Positions 25,255 to 34,067 of a stretch of 64,000 nucleotides of DNA are shown here, piece by piece. The stretch is taken from the NCBI RefSeq assembly GCF_014762685.1, contig NZ_JABURM010000006.1, positions 422,384-486,383 of the forward strand, read 5' to 3'. Made by a program: the position numbers and the translations under genes. Positions within the stretch are counted from its first letter, which is position 1; each line of letters opens with the position of its first letter. The notes below the pieces were generated by a model that was not told where the DNA came from, did no database searches, and saw nothing but the letters and a program-made list of their open reading frames with translations. Source of the DNA: Gracilimonas sp. (GTDB lineage: Bacteria; Bacteroidota; Rhodothermia; Balneolales; Balneolaceae).

Positions 25255-26304
25255 TCAGGACTTGCCAAGAAATAATCCAAAAGGTTTTAGTCCTTCAAAT
25301 TCATCAAATACGACCTTGAGCACACCAACCATAGGAATGAATAAGATCATTCCGGAGATCCCCCAGATTGATGCTCCCATAAAGACAGCGATTAATGCAA
25401 CCAGGGGATTGATCTTAACCTGTGAGCCGACCACGAAGGGTGTGATTAGATTGTTTTCAAGAAGTTGAATAAGCCAAAGTGAGATAAGAATTGCCACCGG
25501 GTAAAACATGGAATCAAATATGGTGACAGAGTATAGAACCACTAATAATGACGAAATAAAAACACCGATGTAGGGTATCAGGTTAAATACGGCCAGTAAA
25601 ACTGCAAAGAAGAAGGCATATTTGATATTGAAAATGGTCAGTACAATGTAGAATAAAATACCTACGATGATAGTGACCAACATCAGCCCACGCAAGTACT
25701 GCTGAGCAACTTTAATGATTTTATTGAAAAGAGATCGCGTTTGGTCATGGTAATTGACAAAGATCTGCATTGAACCGCGATAAAATGAATCTCTGTAATA
25801 AAGCAAAAAGAAAATATAAATAGGGATAACACTAATCACGGTTAACAGTCGGAATACAGAAAAAAGTGAATTTCTAAGTTCTGTCAGTCCGGTGTTGATA
25901 ATCTGAGAAACGGAGTTTGTGGCTTGTCGGGTTAGCAGTTCGTGGGAAATACCGATATTCTCCTCAAGGAAATATTGCAAGTCTGAGATCCATATATCAA
26001 TTTTACCTGTTACAGCAGGAATATCGCTGAGTAATCCGGCTGCCTGAATGGATAGCAAATACAGGATCACACTCAAGACAGTAGTAAAAACAGTCAGAAC
26101 GGTAATTATCGATAGCCAGCGAGGAAACCGGATCTTTTCCAGCTTTTCTGTTAATGGCAGGATAAGGAGCGCAATAAATGTAGCCCAAACCAAGGGAAGT
26201 AAAATGAACTGAGCCTCAATCATGATATAAACTGTCAACGTGCCGATAACAAGTAGCGTGGCTGCTTTGAACAGTTTGGAATTATCTGTTGATTGTTGTT
26301 CCAT
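25255..26304 (-). CDS. AI-2E family transporter (DUF20)
   Basis: A 349-residue membrane protein with about eight helices. The family pattern is seen in the N-terminal paired helices, a central amphipathic region with RSLFNKIIKVAQQYLRGLML, and the C-terminal segment NNLITPFVVGSQVKINPLVALIAVFMGASIWGISG. The family includes TqsA-like exporters and Na+/H+ antiporters, so the cargo should not be taken as autoinducer-2 without test. It stands alone. Confidence 0.92.
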   Translation of the reverse strand: MEQQSTDNSKLFKAATLLVIGTLTVYIMIEAQFILLPLVWATFIALLILPLTEKLEKIRFPRWLSIITVLTVFTTVLSVILYLLSIQAAGLLSDIPAVTGKIDIWISDLQYFLEENIGISHELLTRQATNSVSQIINTGLTELRNSLFSVFRLLTVISVIPIYIFFLLYYRDSFYRGSMQIFVNYHDQTRSLFNKIIKVAQQYLRGLMLVTIIVGILFYIVLTIFNIKYAFFFAVLLAVFNLIPYIGVFISSLLVVLYSVTIFDSMFYPVAILISLWLIQLLENNLITPFVVGSQVKINPLVALIAVFMGASIWGISGMILFIPMVGVLKVVFDEFEGLKPFGLFLGKS

Positions 26305-26815
26305 ACAGTTAATATGGTTTATAATATAACTACTTCAAATAATATATACGGGCTCACAAAAGATAATTTATGAAGCTTCGTATAAGATCAATTAACCAAT
26401 GATATAACTCCAAAAATATAAATAATAAATTGCTTGGAAGAAGATCAGCTTAAATACTTAATGCAAGGGCTTTAATAGAAAACGATGGAAATTCTGTGCC
26501 ACGGGTTGGCAAGATAATACTGTGATTACAGACTCAATGGTTTTTAGGTCAAGAATCAGAACTTTTATTTCACTATGCGACATTGGAGAAAAATAGCATC
26601 AACTTAACTCAGCTCTCAATCAGCGGGTAAGGAAAGCCGGTCAGGCCCACCTGATCCAGGCGCAGAGCTTAGGCTCACAGTCCTAGTATAGAAGCTTTTG
26701 TTGTTGATTTTAAAAAACTTAATTGTTTTAATATATCAGCTTTTTATTGTAATACATGTCCGTTATATGCTTGGTCTTTAGACCTTTGTACGGATCTTAA
26801 TTAAATCATTAAAAA
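26305..26815. other. 511-base intergenic region, weak hairpins only
   Basis: No open frame longer than 60 codons lies on either strand. The only structure seen is near 26639-26676: GGTCAGG/CCTGATC with a 4-base loop, followed by GAGC/GCTC. The core GCCGGTCAGGCCCACCTGATCC brings SRP RNA to mind, but the conserved SRP loop is missing. The rest is AT-rich. It may hold the promoters of the two divergent genes and little else. Confidence 0.4.
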
Positions 26816-27364
26816 ATGAAACTATTAAGTCCAATCATATCGATTATACTCATACTAATAATAATTGCCAGCCCGGTACAAGCACAAGATTCAACAGCTT
26901 ATGGTCCCGATCATTATGAAGTCGATCGTGATCTTAAAGAAGAACTGAACCTGGTATACATTGGTGCAAGCTGGTGCGTTCCCTGCCTTGATGATTCTCT
27001 TAAACAAGACCTTGAAAAGATTAAACTTTTGCTATATGAAGAGGCAAAAAACAATGAGATGAATTATTCAGTTATAGGAATTGCCAATGACCAGTCTATA
27101 GAAAAAGGTTGGGGGCTGTTGAACGGTACGGGCTATTTCGATGAAGCTATTATAGGAAAAAAGTGGACAAATACAGGCTCTATTAACTTTATTTGGAATC
27201 AAGAAGTATTACAACCGGCGGTTCCTCAAATAATTGTTTTCAGGCGCTCAATGGAATTTAAAGAAGGAATTGAAATAGGAAAGAAAGAGGTTCTTATTAG
27301 AAAAGTAGGAGTAAATGCAATCCATCAATGGCTAGAAGATGGAGCTATTTTGAATTACGTCTAA
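26816..27364 (+). CDS. Exported thioredoxin-like protein
   Basis: A 182-residue protein with a signal peptide (residues 1 to about 23, ending SPVQAQ). The thioredoxin-like active site is ASWCVPC (CxxC) at about residues 51-57, preceded by LNLVYIG. A cis-Pro-like AVPQIIVF appears later at about residue 137. This order (strand, CxxC helix, cis-Pro strand) fits a periplasmic thiol-disulfide protein of the thioredoxin/TlpA group. Sequence outside the active site is unusual and I cannot name a specific partner. The gene is isolated and convergent with the SMP-30 gene. Confidence 0.78.
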   Translation: MKLLSPIISIILILIIIASPVQAQDSTAYGPDHYEVDRDLKEELNLVYIGASWCVPCLDDSLKQDLEKIKLLLYEEAKNNEMNYSVIGIANDQSIEKGWGLLNGTGYFDEAIIGKKWTNTGSINFIWNQEVLQPAVPQIIVFRRSMEFKEGIEIGKKEVLIRKVGVNAIHQWLEDGAILNYV

Positions 27365-27470
27365 GTTCTAAAACGCAAATGAACCCGGAAAAACAGAGCC
27401 TTTTTTCAGCGCAACTTTGTTATGGGGCATTATTCCGGTAATACCTAACTGAGACTCTGCCTCAAACCCG

Positions 27471-28355
27471 TTAATTATTTACTGTGACACGATAAACAGA
27501 ATGGGCGGCAGTAATAAAGAGCTCTGTTTCATCACTTCCCCATTCTACATTGGTAATCTGCTCCTCAAATTTAATATTGGCCAACCGGTTGCCTTCGTTA
27601 TCAAACACGATCAAACCATTAGGGCCGGTAGTATAAAGGCGACCATCGGAATCAGTGATCATACCATCTGCTGCACCGTTATTGGCCGGGGCCCCTATAT
27701 TTGCAAATACTTCTTTGTTAGATAAGTCGCCGTTTTCAAGTACGTCAAACCGAAGAATATCCCCGGTTTCTGAATTACTGACATATAAGTGGGATTCATC
27801 AGGTGAAAAAGCGATTCCGTTAGGTAGAGAAAGTTGGTCATATAAGAGCGTCAATTTCCCGGCTTTATTTATTCTATAAACGCCGGCAAAACTTAGCTTC
27901 TGATCCTCAGGGGAAACCCCGAATGGTGGGTCGGTAAAATAGATAAGGGAATCAGAGCGGATGGCAAGATCGTTGGGGCTATTCAGCCTCATTCCCTCAT
28001 ACTCAGTTACCAGGGCTTCTAAGCCTCCGTTCTCCATTAACCTTGAGACCCGGCCTTCGTGTTGGGTAAGAACAATGGTGCCGTCTGGCATGCCATCAAT
28101 ACCATTAGATCGCCCGGAGGAGTCTATAAACACAGAGGTTTCTGCCGAACCGGGTCGCCACCGGTAGACTTTATTTGCCGGTATGTCACTGAAGATCAGG
28201 CTGCCATCATCCAGCCAGTGGGGACCTTCTGTAAATTCATAGCCGGCTGTGATAATTTCGGGGGCGCTCAAAGAAAATTGGTCAGAAGGTGTACAGGAGA
28301 CCATCAATAAAAATGGGATAAGAAGAAAAGCGGCGAGAGCAGCTGTGTTTTTCAT
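27471..28355 (-). CDS. SMP-30/gluconolactonase-family lipoprotein
   Basis: A 294-residue protein with a lipoprotein signal whose lipobox LMVSC puts Cys21 at the new N-terminus. The mature part is a six-bladed beta-propeller of the SMP-30/LRE family: an N-terminal FTEGPHWLDDGSLIFSDIP with the metal Glu, NGIDGMPDGTIVLTQHEG, SPNDLAIRSDSLIYFTDPPFG and LYVSNSETGDILRFD. Relatives hydrolyse gluconolactone or other lactones with a divalent metal. Envelope location suggests action on sugars or lactones outside the cytoplasm; the substrate is not known. Confidence 0.9.
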   Translation of the reverse strand: MKNTAALAAFLLIPFLLMVSCTPSDQFSLSAPEIITAGYEFTEGPHWLDDGSLIFSDIPANKVYRWRPGSAETSVFIDSSGRSNGIDGMPDGTIVLTQHEGRVSRLMENGGLEALVTEYEGMRLNSPNDLAIRSDSLIYFTDPPFGVSPEDQKLSFAGVYRINKAGKLTLLYDQLSLPNGIAFSPDESHLYVSNSETGDILRFDVLENGDLSNKEVFANIGAPANNGAADGMITDSDGRLYTTGPNGLIVFDNEGNRLANIKFEEQITNVEWGSDETELFITAAHSVYRVTVNN

Positions 28356-28489
28356 AACGTAAATGGTTTATTAGTACAGATAATCCACTCCGCTTGAGTA
28401 CAGAGTTTTGGACTCTAGAGTTCTTTTTTTAAGTCTTTCTAAGGACACTTCCGAAGAATCATCACAATCGTGAATCAAGCTAAGATCTA

Positions 28490-28891
28490 TTACTTAATCA
28501 GGGTAACCCCGCCCGAAATATGCTCAATAAGATAATTACTGATTCCTCCCGGACTGTCATCATTAATATCCCATTTAAAGTCAGCTCCGCCGATAAAAAG
28601 ATGATCGGCTTTTAGCTTGTTCACTTGATCAATAATCACTTTACCGGGTTCTCCGGTTTCAACCATCATCGTCAAAGAGCCCTCTTTACCGGCAATATCC
28701 TCAAACGAATATTTAGCCATTTCTGTTATAGCCTTGGCCTCTGTAATTGATTCATCATCCACTGCTACCACTAAAATATAGACTTCCGGCTCTGCTCGTA
28801 AATCCCGAAATAATTCAGCGGCATATTTAACAGCGGCGCTGGCGTATTTTGTGCCATTGGTGGCGATTACCCATTTTTTTGTATTTCCCAT
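28490..28891 (-). CDS. Universal stress protein A family protein
   Basis: A 133-residue single-domain protein with the UspA fold. The N-terminal strand KWVIATNGTKYASAAVKYAAEL matches the usual phosphate-binding entry, and a late stretch NKLKADHLFIGGADF corresponds to the strand-helix before the nucleotide-binding G-x2-G-x9-G motif. That motif is degenerate here (DDSPGGISNYLIEH), so ATP binding is uncertain. It stands alone with about 110 bases before the divergent cca gene. Function in stress or signalling is inferred from family only. Confidence 0.7.
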   Translation of the reverse strand: MGNTKKWVIATNGTKYASAAVKYAAELFRDLRAEPEVYILVVAVDDESITEAKAITEMAKYSFEDIAGKEGSLTMMVETGEPGKVIIDQVNKLKADHLFIGGADFKWDINDDSPGGISNYLIEHISGGVTLIK

Positions 28892-28985
28892 ATCAATATT
28901 TTGAATTAATGCACTTAATATAAAGCAGAAATTAATGGTAGTGAAAATATCTCAGTAATCCTCTGAAAGCAATCGTTAACATTCC

Positions 28986-28993
28986 TATCTTTG
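28986..28993 (+). promoter_or_regulatory. Probable -7 promoter element of the cca-ispE operon
   Basis: TATCTTTG matches TAnnTTTG exactly and lies 16 bases before the preferred cca ATG at 29010. If used, the transcript would begin about at the TTG at 29001, which makes the in-frame TTG start unlikely. Confidence 0.5.
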
Positions 28994-29009
28994 CGATGCT
29001 TTGAAACAC

Positions 29010-30425
29010 ATGAAAAACATACCGCCTTTACATCAAAAAATATTTGAAACGATCAGCGAAGCTGCGCAGAAACTGGACTGCCCGGTCTACGTTGTGGGCG
29101 GCTACGTTCGCGATTACTACCTGAACCGATTGAAAGAAGGAGAGATGGACATCGACTTTGTTACAGTGGGGTCGGGAATTGAGCTCGCAAAAAAAGTTTC
29201 GGGCAGAATAAACGGCTCCTCACTGGCGGTTTACAAACAGTTCGGAACCGCTCAGGTTAAATCAGGAGAGCTGGAATTGGAATTTGTCGGTGCCCGGAAA
29301 GAAAGTTATCGTAAAAATTCGCGAAAGCCTATTGTGGAAGACGGAACGCTGGAAGACGATCAGCTTCGTCGTGATCTCACCATAAATGCACTTTCCTGGT
29401 CCCTTAATAAAGAAGATTACGGAACGCTGAAGGATCCTTTTGGGGGAATGGAAGATTTGGAGAACAAACTGGTAAAGACGCCAATCGACCCGCACCGGAC
29501 TTTTGATGACGACCCATTGAGGATGATGCGGGCCATCCGGTTTGCCTCTCAGCTCGACTTTCGTATTGAAGAAAAAACGTTTGAAGCGATTACGGAAATG
29601 TCGCCCCGGATTAGCATAATTTCCAAAGAGCGCATTATAGATGAGCTGAATAAAATTATAATGAGCGCCAACCCTTCTTTGGGTTTCACTATGCTTTTCA
29701 AAACCGGTTTACTCAAGGAGTTTTTCCCGGAAATGCACAATCTTCAGGGAGTTAAAGAAGTAAAGGGAGTGCGACACAAGGATAATTTCTGGCATACATT
29801 GAAAGTATTGGATAATGTAATTGAACTCGGTGCCGATTTGTGGCTCCGCTGGGCAGCCATTATGCATGATATTGCCAAGCCCCCCACCAAACGTTTTCAG
29901 GAAGGAATAGGCTGGACTTTTCACGGCCACGATGCGCTCGGGGCTAAATGGACTAAACGAATATTTCGCCGCTTAGGCCTTCCCCTGGACGAGCGCATGA
30001 GGTATGTGAGAAAATTAGTACGGCTGCACCTCCGGCCCATTGCATTAGTCTCTGATGAAGTTTCGGACAGCGCCATCCGCCGATTGATTTATGAAGCTGG
30101 AGACGATATTGATGATTTAATGAAGCTTTGCCGTGCAGACATCACCACAAAAAATGAATACAAACAAGAGCGTTATCAGAAAAACTTTGACTATGTTGAA
30201 CAACGGATCAAAGAAGTAGAAGAAAAAGACCGCATTCGGAAGTGGAAGAACCCGCTTTCAGGAGAAGAAATAATGGAGGCTCTCAATATTGAACCCTCAA
30301 AAACGGTTGGGCTGATTAAAGATGCCGTAAAAGAGGCAATTCTAAATGGGGAGATTCCAAATGAACATGATGCGGCTTATGAATATATGATGACTCATAA
30401 AGATGATTTTTTAAACAATGGCTAA
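29010..30425 (+). CDS. cca: CCA tRNA nucleotidyltransferase / poly(A) polymerase family, with HD domain
   Basis: About 471 residues from ATG 29010. The nucleotidyltransferase core is at VYVVGGYVRDYYLNR with the catalytic DxD in EMDIDFV, followed by the RRD motif DQLRRDLTINAL and the head/neck DPHRTFDDDPLRMMRAIRFA. A C-terminal HD domain follows (AAIMHDIAKPPTKR, HGHDALG). The tRNA-Asp here lacks encoded CCA, so a CCA-adding enzyme is needed. Class II CCA and poly(A) polymerases are hard to tell apart by eye; the long HD part resembles Bacteroidota CCA enzymes. It overlaps ispE by 8 bases. Confidence 0.93.
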   Translation: MKNIPPLHQKIFETISEAAQKLDCPVYVVGGYVRDYYLNRLKEGEMDIDFVTVGSGIELAKKVSGRINGSSLAVYKQFGTAQVKSGELELEFVGARKESYRKNSRKPIVEDGTLEDDQLRRDLTINALSWSLNKEDYGTLKDPFGGMEDLENKLVKTPIDPHRTFDDDPLRMMRAIRFASQLDFRIEEKTFEAITEMSPRISIISKERIIDELNKIIMSANPSLGFTMLFKTGLLKEFFPEMHNLQGVKEVKGVRHKDNFWHTLKVLDNVIELGADLWLRWAAIMHDIAKPPTKRFQEGIGWTFHGHDALGAKWTKRIFRRLGLPLDERMRYVRKLVRLHLRPIALVSDEVSDSAIRRLIYEAGDDIDDLMKLCRADITTKNEYKQERYQKNFDYVEQRIKEVEEKDRIRKWKNPLSGEEIMEALNIEPSKTVGLIKDAVKEAILNGEIPNEHDAAYEYMMTHKDDFLNNG

Positions 30426-31290
30426 TCTCTGGATATCAAATTCGTACGCTAAAATTAACCTCGGGCTGAATGTACTCGAAAAGCTTGAAAAGGGTTATCA
30501 CGCTATTGAGACAGGTTTTTGTTTTATTGAATGGAGCGACCGTTTTGAAGTAAAGCCGGGGCGTATGCACCTGGAAATGTCAGACCCTAAAATTCCTGTA
30601 GACGACTCTAATCTAATTGTAAAGGCTATAAAGTTGCTGCAGCAAGAGGCTGGGCTTAAAGATGAGTATAATATCAAAGTAGAGAAGAATATCCCTGCCG
30701 GGGCAGGCTTGGGAGGAGGAAGCAGTAATGCGGCAACCACCCTTCGCATGATGAATAAAGTTGCCAACCTTGGTCTGTCGCAACAGGATTTATTAAACCT
30801 GGGAAGAAAGCTGGGTGCTGATGTCCCCTTTTTCATCAAAGGGACGCCGGGGTTTGCAACAGGTTTAGGTGATGAAATAGAGGAGCTTGATCTTCAGCCT
30901 GATGCGTGGATTGTATCCGTATTTCCAAATATTGAGAGCAGCACGGCTGAAGCTTACCAAATGTGTGAACCGAAACCCGAGCCGGAATTCTCACTCAGAA
31001 ATTTATTGATGGAAGAAGAGCCGGAAGAGTGGAGATATCTGTTAGAAAATGACTTGGAGAAAGCGGTATTTCCCAGACATCATTTGGTGGGAAACTTGAA
31101 AGATCAATTCTACGAGTTTGGGGCTGAATACGCCAGCATGAGTGGAAGCGGTTCCAGTGTTTTTGGTGTTTTTAAGCAGGATTTTGTTGCAATTAATGCC
31201 TACGAGTCGTTTCATAAGCTTGGATTTCCGGCCAACCTGACAAGACCAAAATTTAAACCGGATTTAGGAATTTATTTAAAGGATGAGTGA
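30418..31290 (+). CDS. ispE: 4-diphosphocytidyl-2-C-methyl-D-erythritol kinase
   Basis: A 290-residue GHMP kinase of the MEP isoprenoid pathway. The N-terminal motif SYAKINLGLNVLEK, the ATP loop PAGAGLGGGSSNAATTLRMM near residue 92 and the C-terminal SMSGSGSSVFGVF are all present. It uses ATP to phosphorylate CDP-ME. It overlaps cca by 8 bases (ATGGCTAA), so the two are coupled although the pathways differ. Its stop codon lies inside the left arm of a long palindrome that follows. Confidence 0.96.
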   Translation: MANLWISNSYAKINLGLNVLEKLEKGYHAIETGFCFIEWSDRFEVKPGRMHLEMSDPKIPVDDSNLIVKAIKLLQQEAGLKDEYNIKVEKNIPAGAGLGGGSSNAATTLRMMNKVANLGLSQQDLLNLGRKLGADVPFFIKGTPGFATGLGDEIEELDLQPDAWIVSVFPNIESSTAEAYQMCEPKPEPEFSLRNLLMEEEPEEWRYLLENDLEKAVFPRHHLVGNLKDQFYEFGAEYASMSGSGSSVFGVFKQDFVAINAYESFHKLGFPANLTRPKFKPDLGIYLKDE

Positions 31291-31412
31291 TGAAGTGAGG
31301 AGTGATTAAGTATCTCTAAAAGTGTTTTGGTATCCGTTTAACAGATACATCGCTGTAAGCAGATGAATCAACACTAACCAAAGTCTACTTTATCACTCCT
31401 CACTTCATCACT
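31286..31412. repeat. Long intergenic palindrome, 21-bp perfect arms
   Basis: The left arm 31286-31306 and the right arm 31392-31412 are perfect reverse complements over 21 bases (reading AGTGATGAAGTGAGGAGTGA on the left), around an 85-base centre. The arms are built of the reiterated words GTGA, TGA and GAGG. The left arm covers the ispE stop. The right-arm word CACTTCATCACTTT also occurs singly near 16661-16673, beside the DinB gene stop. Confidence 0.85.
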
Positions 31413-31441
31413 TTAAAGACTATTTAGATCAGAAAAACATT

Positions 31442-33919
31442 ATGAGTAAAGATAAAACAAATGGAGTGAACATCCGCTCCGGAATGGATAAAGATTCACT
31501 TCGCGAAGATATTAAACTGCATCTGCGGCATACTTTGGCTAAAGATGAATATTCCACTACCAGCTGGGATAAATATCAGAGTGTGGCGCTAACTATAATG
31601 GATCGCCTCAACGACCGGCTCCTCAAAACCCAACAGCATTACTATAAAACCAATGCCAAGCGGGTGTATTACCTTTCGATGGAATATCTGATTGGGCGGC
31701 TGTTGGATAATATGCTGGTAAACCTGAACGTTCGGGATCTTGTTGCTGAAGCTCTTGAGGACCTGGACCTTTCATATGAAGATATTCGCGATCAAGAGTG
31801 GGATGCCGGGCTTGGAAACGGGGGGCTTGGCAGGCTTGCGGCCTGCTTTTTAGACTCTATGGCTACTTTGGGAATCCCTGCTATTGGCCATGGTATCCGC
31901 TACGATTATGGAATTTTCTATCAAAAGATCCAGGAGGGGTTTCAGGTGGAACGGCCCGATTTGTGGTTGAAATATGGGAACCCATGGGATACCATTCGCC
32001 CCAAAGTACAGTACCCGGTAGAGTTTTATGGAAATCAGGGAATGGCAGAATTAAGCAATGGGAATACACATTACAATTGGGAAAATACTCAGCGAGTTAA
32101 AGCCGTTGCATACGACACCCCAATTCCCGGCTATGATAACGGTATTGTTAATTACCTCCGGCTATGGAAAGCAGAATCATCAGCGTCTATTGACCTGAAA
32201 AGCTTCAATCAGGGCCAATACATTGATGCTGTTCGGGACAACCAGCTGGAGCAAAATATATCACGCGTATTATATCCAAACGACAAGGTTTTTGTGGGGC
32301 AGGAACTGAGATTAAAACAGGAATATTTCCTTGTATCGGCATCTATGCAGGATATTATCCGGCGGTTCAAAAAGCAGTCTTCTGATTTTACCAAGTTTCC
32401 GGAAAAGGTTGCCATCCAGTGTAACGATACCCACCCGAATCTGGCTATTCCCGAACTTATGCGCTACCTGCTGGACGAGGAACATATGGATTGGGATAAG
32501 GCCTGGGATATAACCGTAAACACCATGGCATATACTAATCATACCTTGCTTCCGGAGGCATTGGAAAAATGGCCCGTTTCCCTGGTAAGAAACTTGCTTC
32601 CGCGCCATCTCAATATCATTTATGAAATTAACCGGCGCTTCCTTGATGAAGTAAAAGTGAAGCTCGGCGGTGATAAAAACCTCCAAAGCCGGATGAGTAT
32701 TGTAAGCGAAGGAGAACACCCCGTTGTACATATGGCGCACCTGGGAATTGTAGGTGCCCGTAAAGTAAATGGAGTGGCGGCGATGCACTCGCAGCTATTA
32801 AAAGACTCTATGTTTCGCGATTTTGACGAAATGTATCCGGATAAATTCACCAATAAAACAAACGGAATTACTCCTCGCCGATGGCTGAAACAGTGTAACC
32901 CCAGCCTGTCGGATTTGATTTCGGAAAAAATTGGAGATTCATGGGTAACGGATTTAGATGAGCTTAAAGGCCTGAACAAATTGGCGGATGACAAGAAGTT
33001 CCGTAAAAAATTTGCAGAGATAAAGATTGAGAATAAGAAACGATTGGCGGAATACATCAAAGAAAATAATAATGTAGATATAGACCCAAACTCTATGTTT
33101 GATATTCAAATTAAGCGTATTCACGAATACAAACGTCAGCTGATGGCGGCACTGCATGTAATTACCCTGTATAATCGCCTGAAAGAAAATCCGGATCTGG
33201 ATATAGCTCCCCGAACGGTTATTTTTGCAGGTAAAGCGGCCCCGGGCTACACAATGGCTAAGCTTCATATAAAACTGATCAACAGTATCGGGGAAGTGGT
33301 AAACAATGACCCGGAAGTAAACGAGAAACTGAAGTGCGTATTCTTGCAAAATTACAGCGTAACAATGGCTGAAAGCTTAATCCCTGCAGCAAATCTCTCG
33401 GAGCAAATTTCTACGGCGGGAATGGAAGCATCCGGAACAGGAAATATGAAGTTTGCCCTGAATGGCGCGCTTACCATCGGCACACTGGATGGCGCCAATG
33501 TTGAAATAAAAGAAGAAGTTGGAGACGAAAATATTTTCATTTTTGGGCTGGAAGAGCAGGATGTGGAACGAATGCGCAGGGAAGGCTATAACCCTTGGGA
33601 TTTTTATAATGCCAATGATGAATTAAAGCAGGCATTGGATCAAATTCGGGACGGGTTTTTCAGTAATGGGGATAAAAAGCTATTCGAACCGATTATCAAT
33701 GCTCTTTTACATGAAGGGGATTACTTTATGGTGTTGGCCGATTACAAAGCCTATGTTGAAAAACAGAAAGAAGTCTCGGAGTTGTTTAAAAACCAAGATG
33801 AGTGGAATAGAAAGGCTATTTTAAACACCGCCAATATAGGGAAATTCTCCAGTGACCGTACCATCAATGACTATAATGATGAAATCTGGAAAGCGCCGAC
33901 GGTAAGTCTAAAGGATTAA
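31442..33919 (+). CDS. glgP: Glycogen/starch/maltodextrin phosphorylase
   Basis: An 825-residue GT35 phosphorylase, normal length. It releases glucose-1-phosphate from alpha-1,4-glucans using pyridoxal phosphate. The N-terminal YYLSMEYLIGRLLDNML and GLGNGGLGRLAACFLDS are family hallmarks, and the PLP-binding Lys lies in EASGTGNMKFALNG, followed by GTLDGANVEI. It forms a single-gene unit between a palindrome upstream and a terminator downstream. malQ and a GlgA-like half protein at 61-64 kb belong to the same glucan metabolism but are elsewhere. Confidence 0.97.
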   Translation: MSKDKTNGVNIRSGMDKDSLREDIKLHLRHTLAKDEYSTTSWDKYQSVALTIMDRLNDRLLKTQQHYYKTNAKRVYYLSMEYLIGRLLDNMLVNLNVRDLVAEALEDLDLSYEDIRDQEWDAGLGNGGLGRLAACFLDSMATLGIPAIGHGIRYDYGIFYQKIQEGFQVERPDLWLKYGNPWDTIRPKVQYPVEFYGNQGMAELSNGNTHYNWENTQRVKAVAYDTPIPGYDNGIVNYLRLWKAESSASIDLKSFNQGQYIDAVRDNQLEQNISRVLYPNDKVFVGQELRLKQEYFLVSASMQDIIRRFKKQSSDFTKFPEKVAIQCNDTHPNLAIPELMRYLLDEEHMDWDKAWDITVNTMAYTNHTLLPEALEKWPVSLVRNLLPRHLNIIYEINRRFLDEVKVKLGGDKNLQSRMSIVSEGEHPVVHMAHLGIVGARKVNGVAAMHSQLLKDSMFRDFDEMYPDKFTNKTNGITPRRWLKQCNPSLSDLISEKIGDSWVTDLDELKGLNKLADDKKFRKKFAEIKIENKKRLAEYIKENNNVDIDPNSMFDIQIKRIHEYKRQLMAALHVITLYNRLKENPDLDIAPRTVIFAGKAAPGYTMAKLHIKLINSIGEVVNNDPEVNEKLKCVFLQNYSVTMAESLIPAANLSEQISTAGMEASGTGNMKFALNGALTIGTLDGANVEIKEEVGDENIFIFGLEEQDVERMRREGYNPWDFYNANDELKQALDQIRDGFFSNGDKKLFEPIINALLHEGDYFMVLADYKAYVEKQKEVSELFKNQDEWNRKAILNTANIGKFSSDRTINDYNDEIWKAPTVSLKD

Positions 33920-33981
33920 ATGTGAAATACTGCTTGGTGGTATTTAACTCGTTGGGATGATGCTTCCTGATAAGATATATT

Positions 33982-34012
33982 AAGAGGATGGCTTACAGTC
34001 CTCCTCTTTTTA
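33982..34012 (+). terminator. Rho-independent terminator after glgP
   Basis: AAGAGGA (33982-33988) pairs with TCCTCTT (34002-34008), and TTTTATT follows. It is about 60 bases beyond the glgP stop codon and before the mscS gene. Confidence 0.7.
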
Positions 34013-34067
34013 TTATTTGAGATAAAATCATCATGATTTTTTAAGTAAATCCATTACATTTGGCATT

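Noticed and set aside
26630-26680. SRP (4.5S) RNA-like hairpin in the 511-base gap
   Set aside because: It has GGTCAGG but lacks the conserved GGAA tetraloop and internal loop of SRP RNA; kept only as a weak structure.
32312-32788. A 158-codon open frame antisense to glgP
   Set aside because: glgP is complete and in frame through it; the antisense product has no family resemblance.
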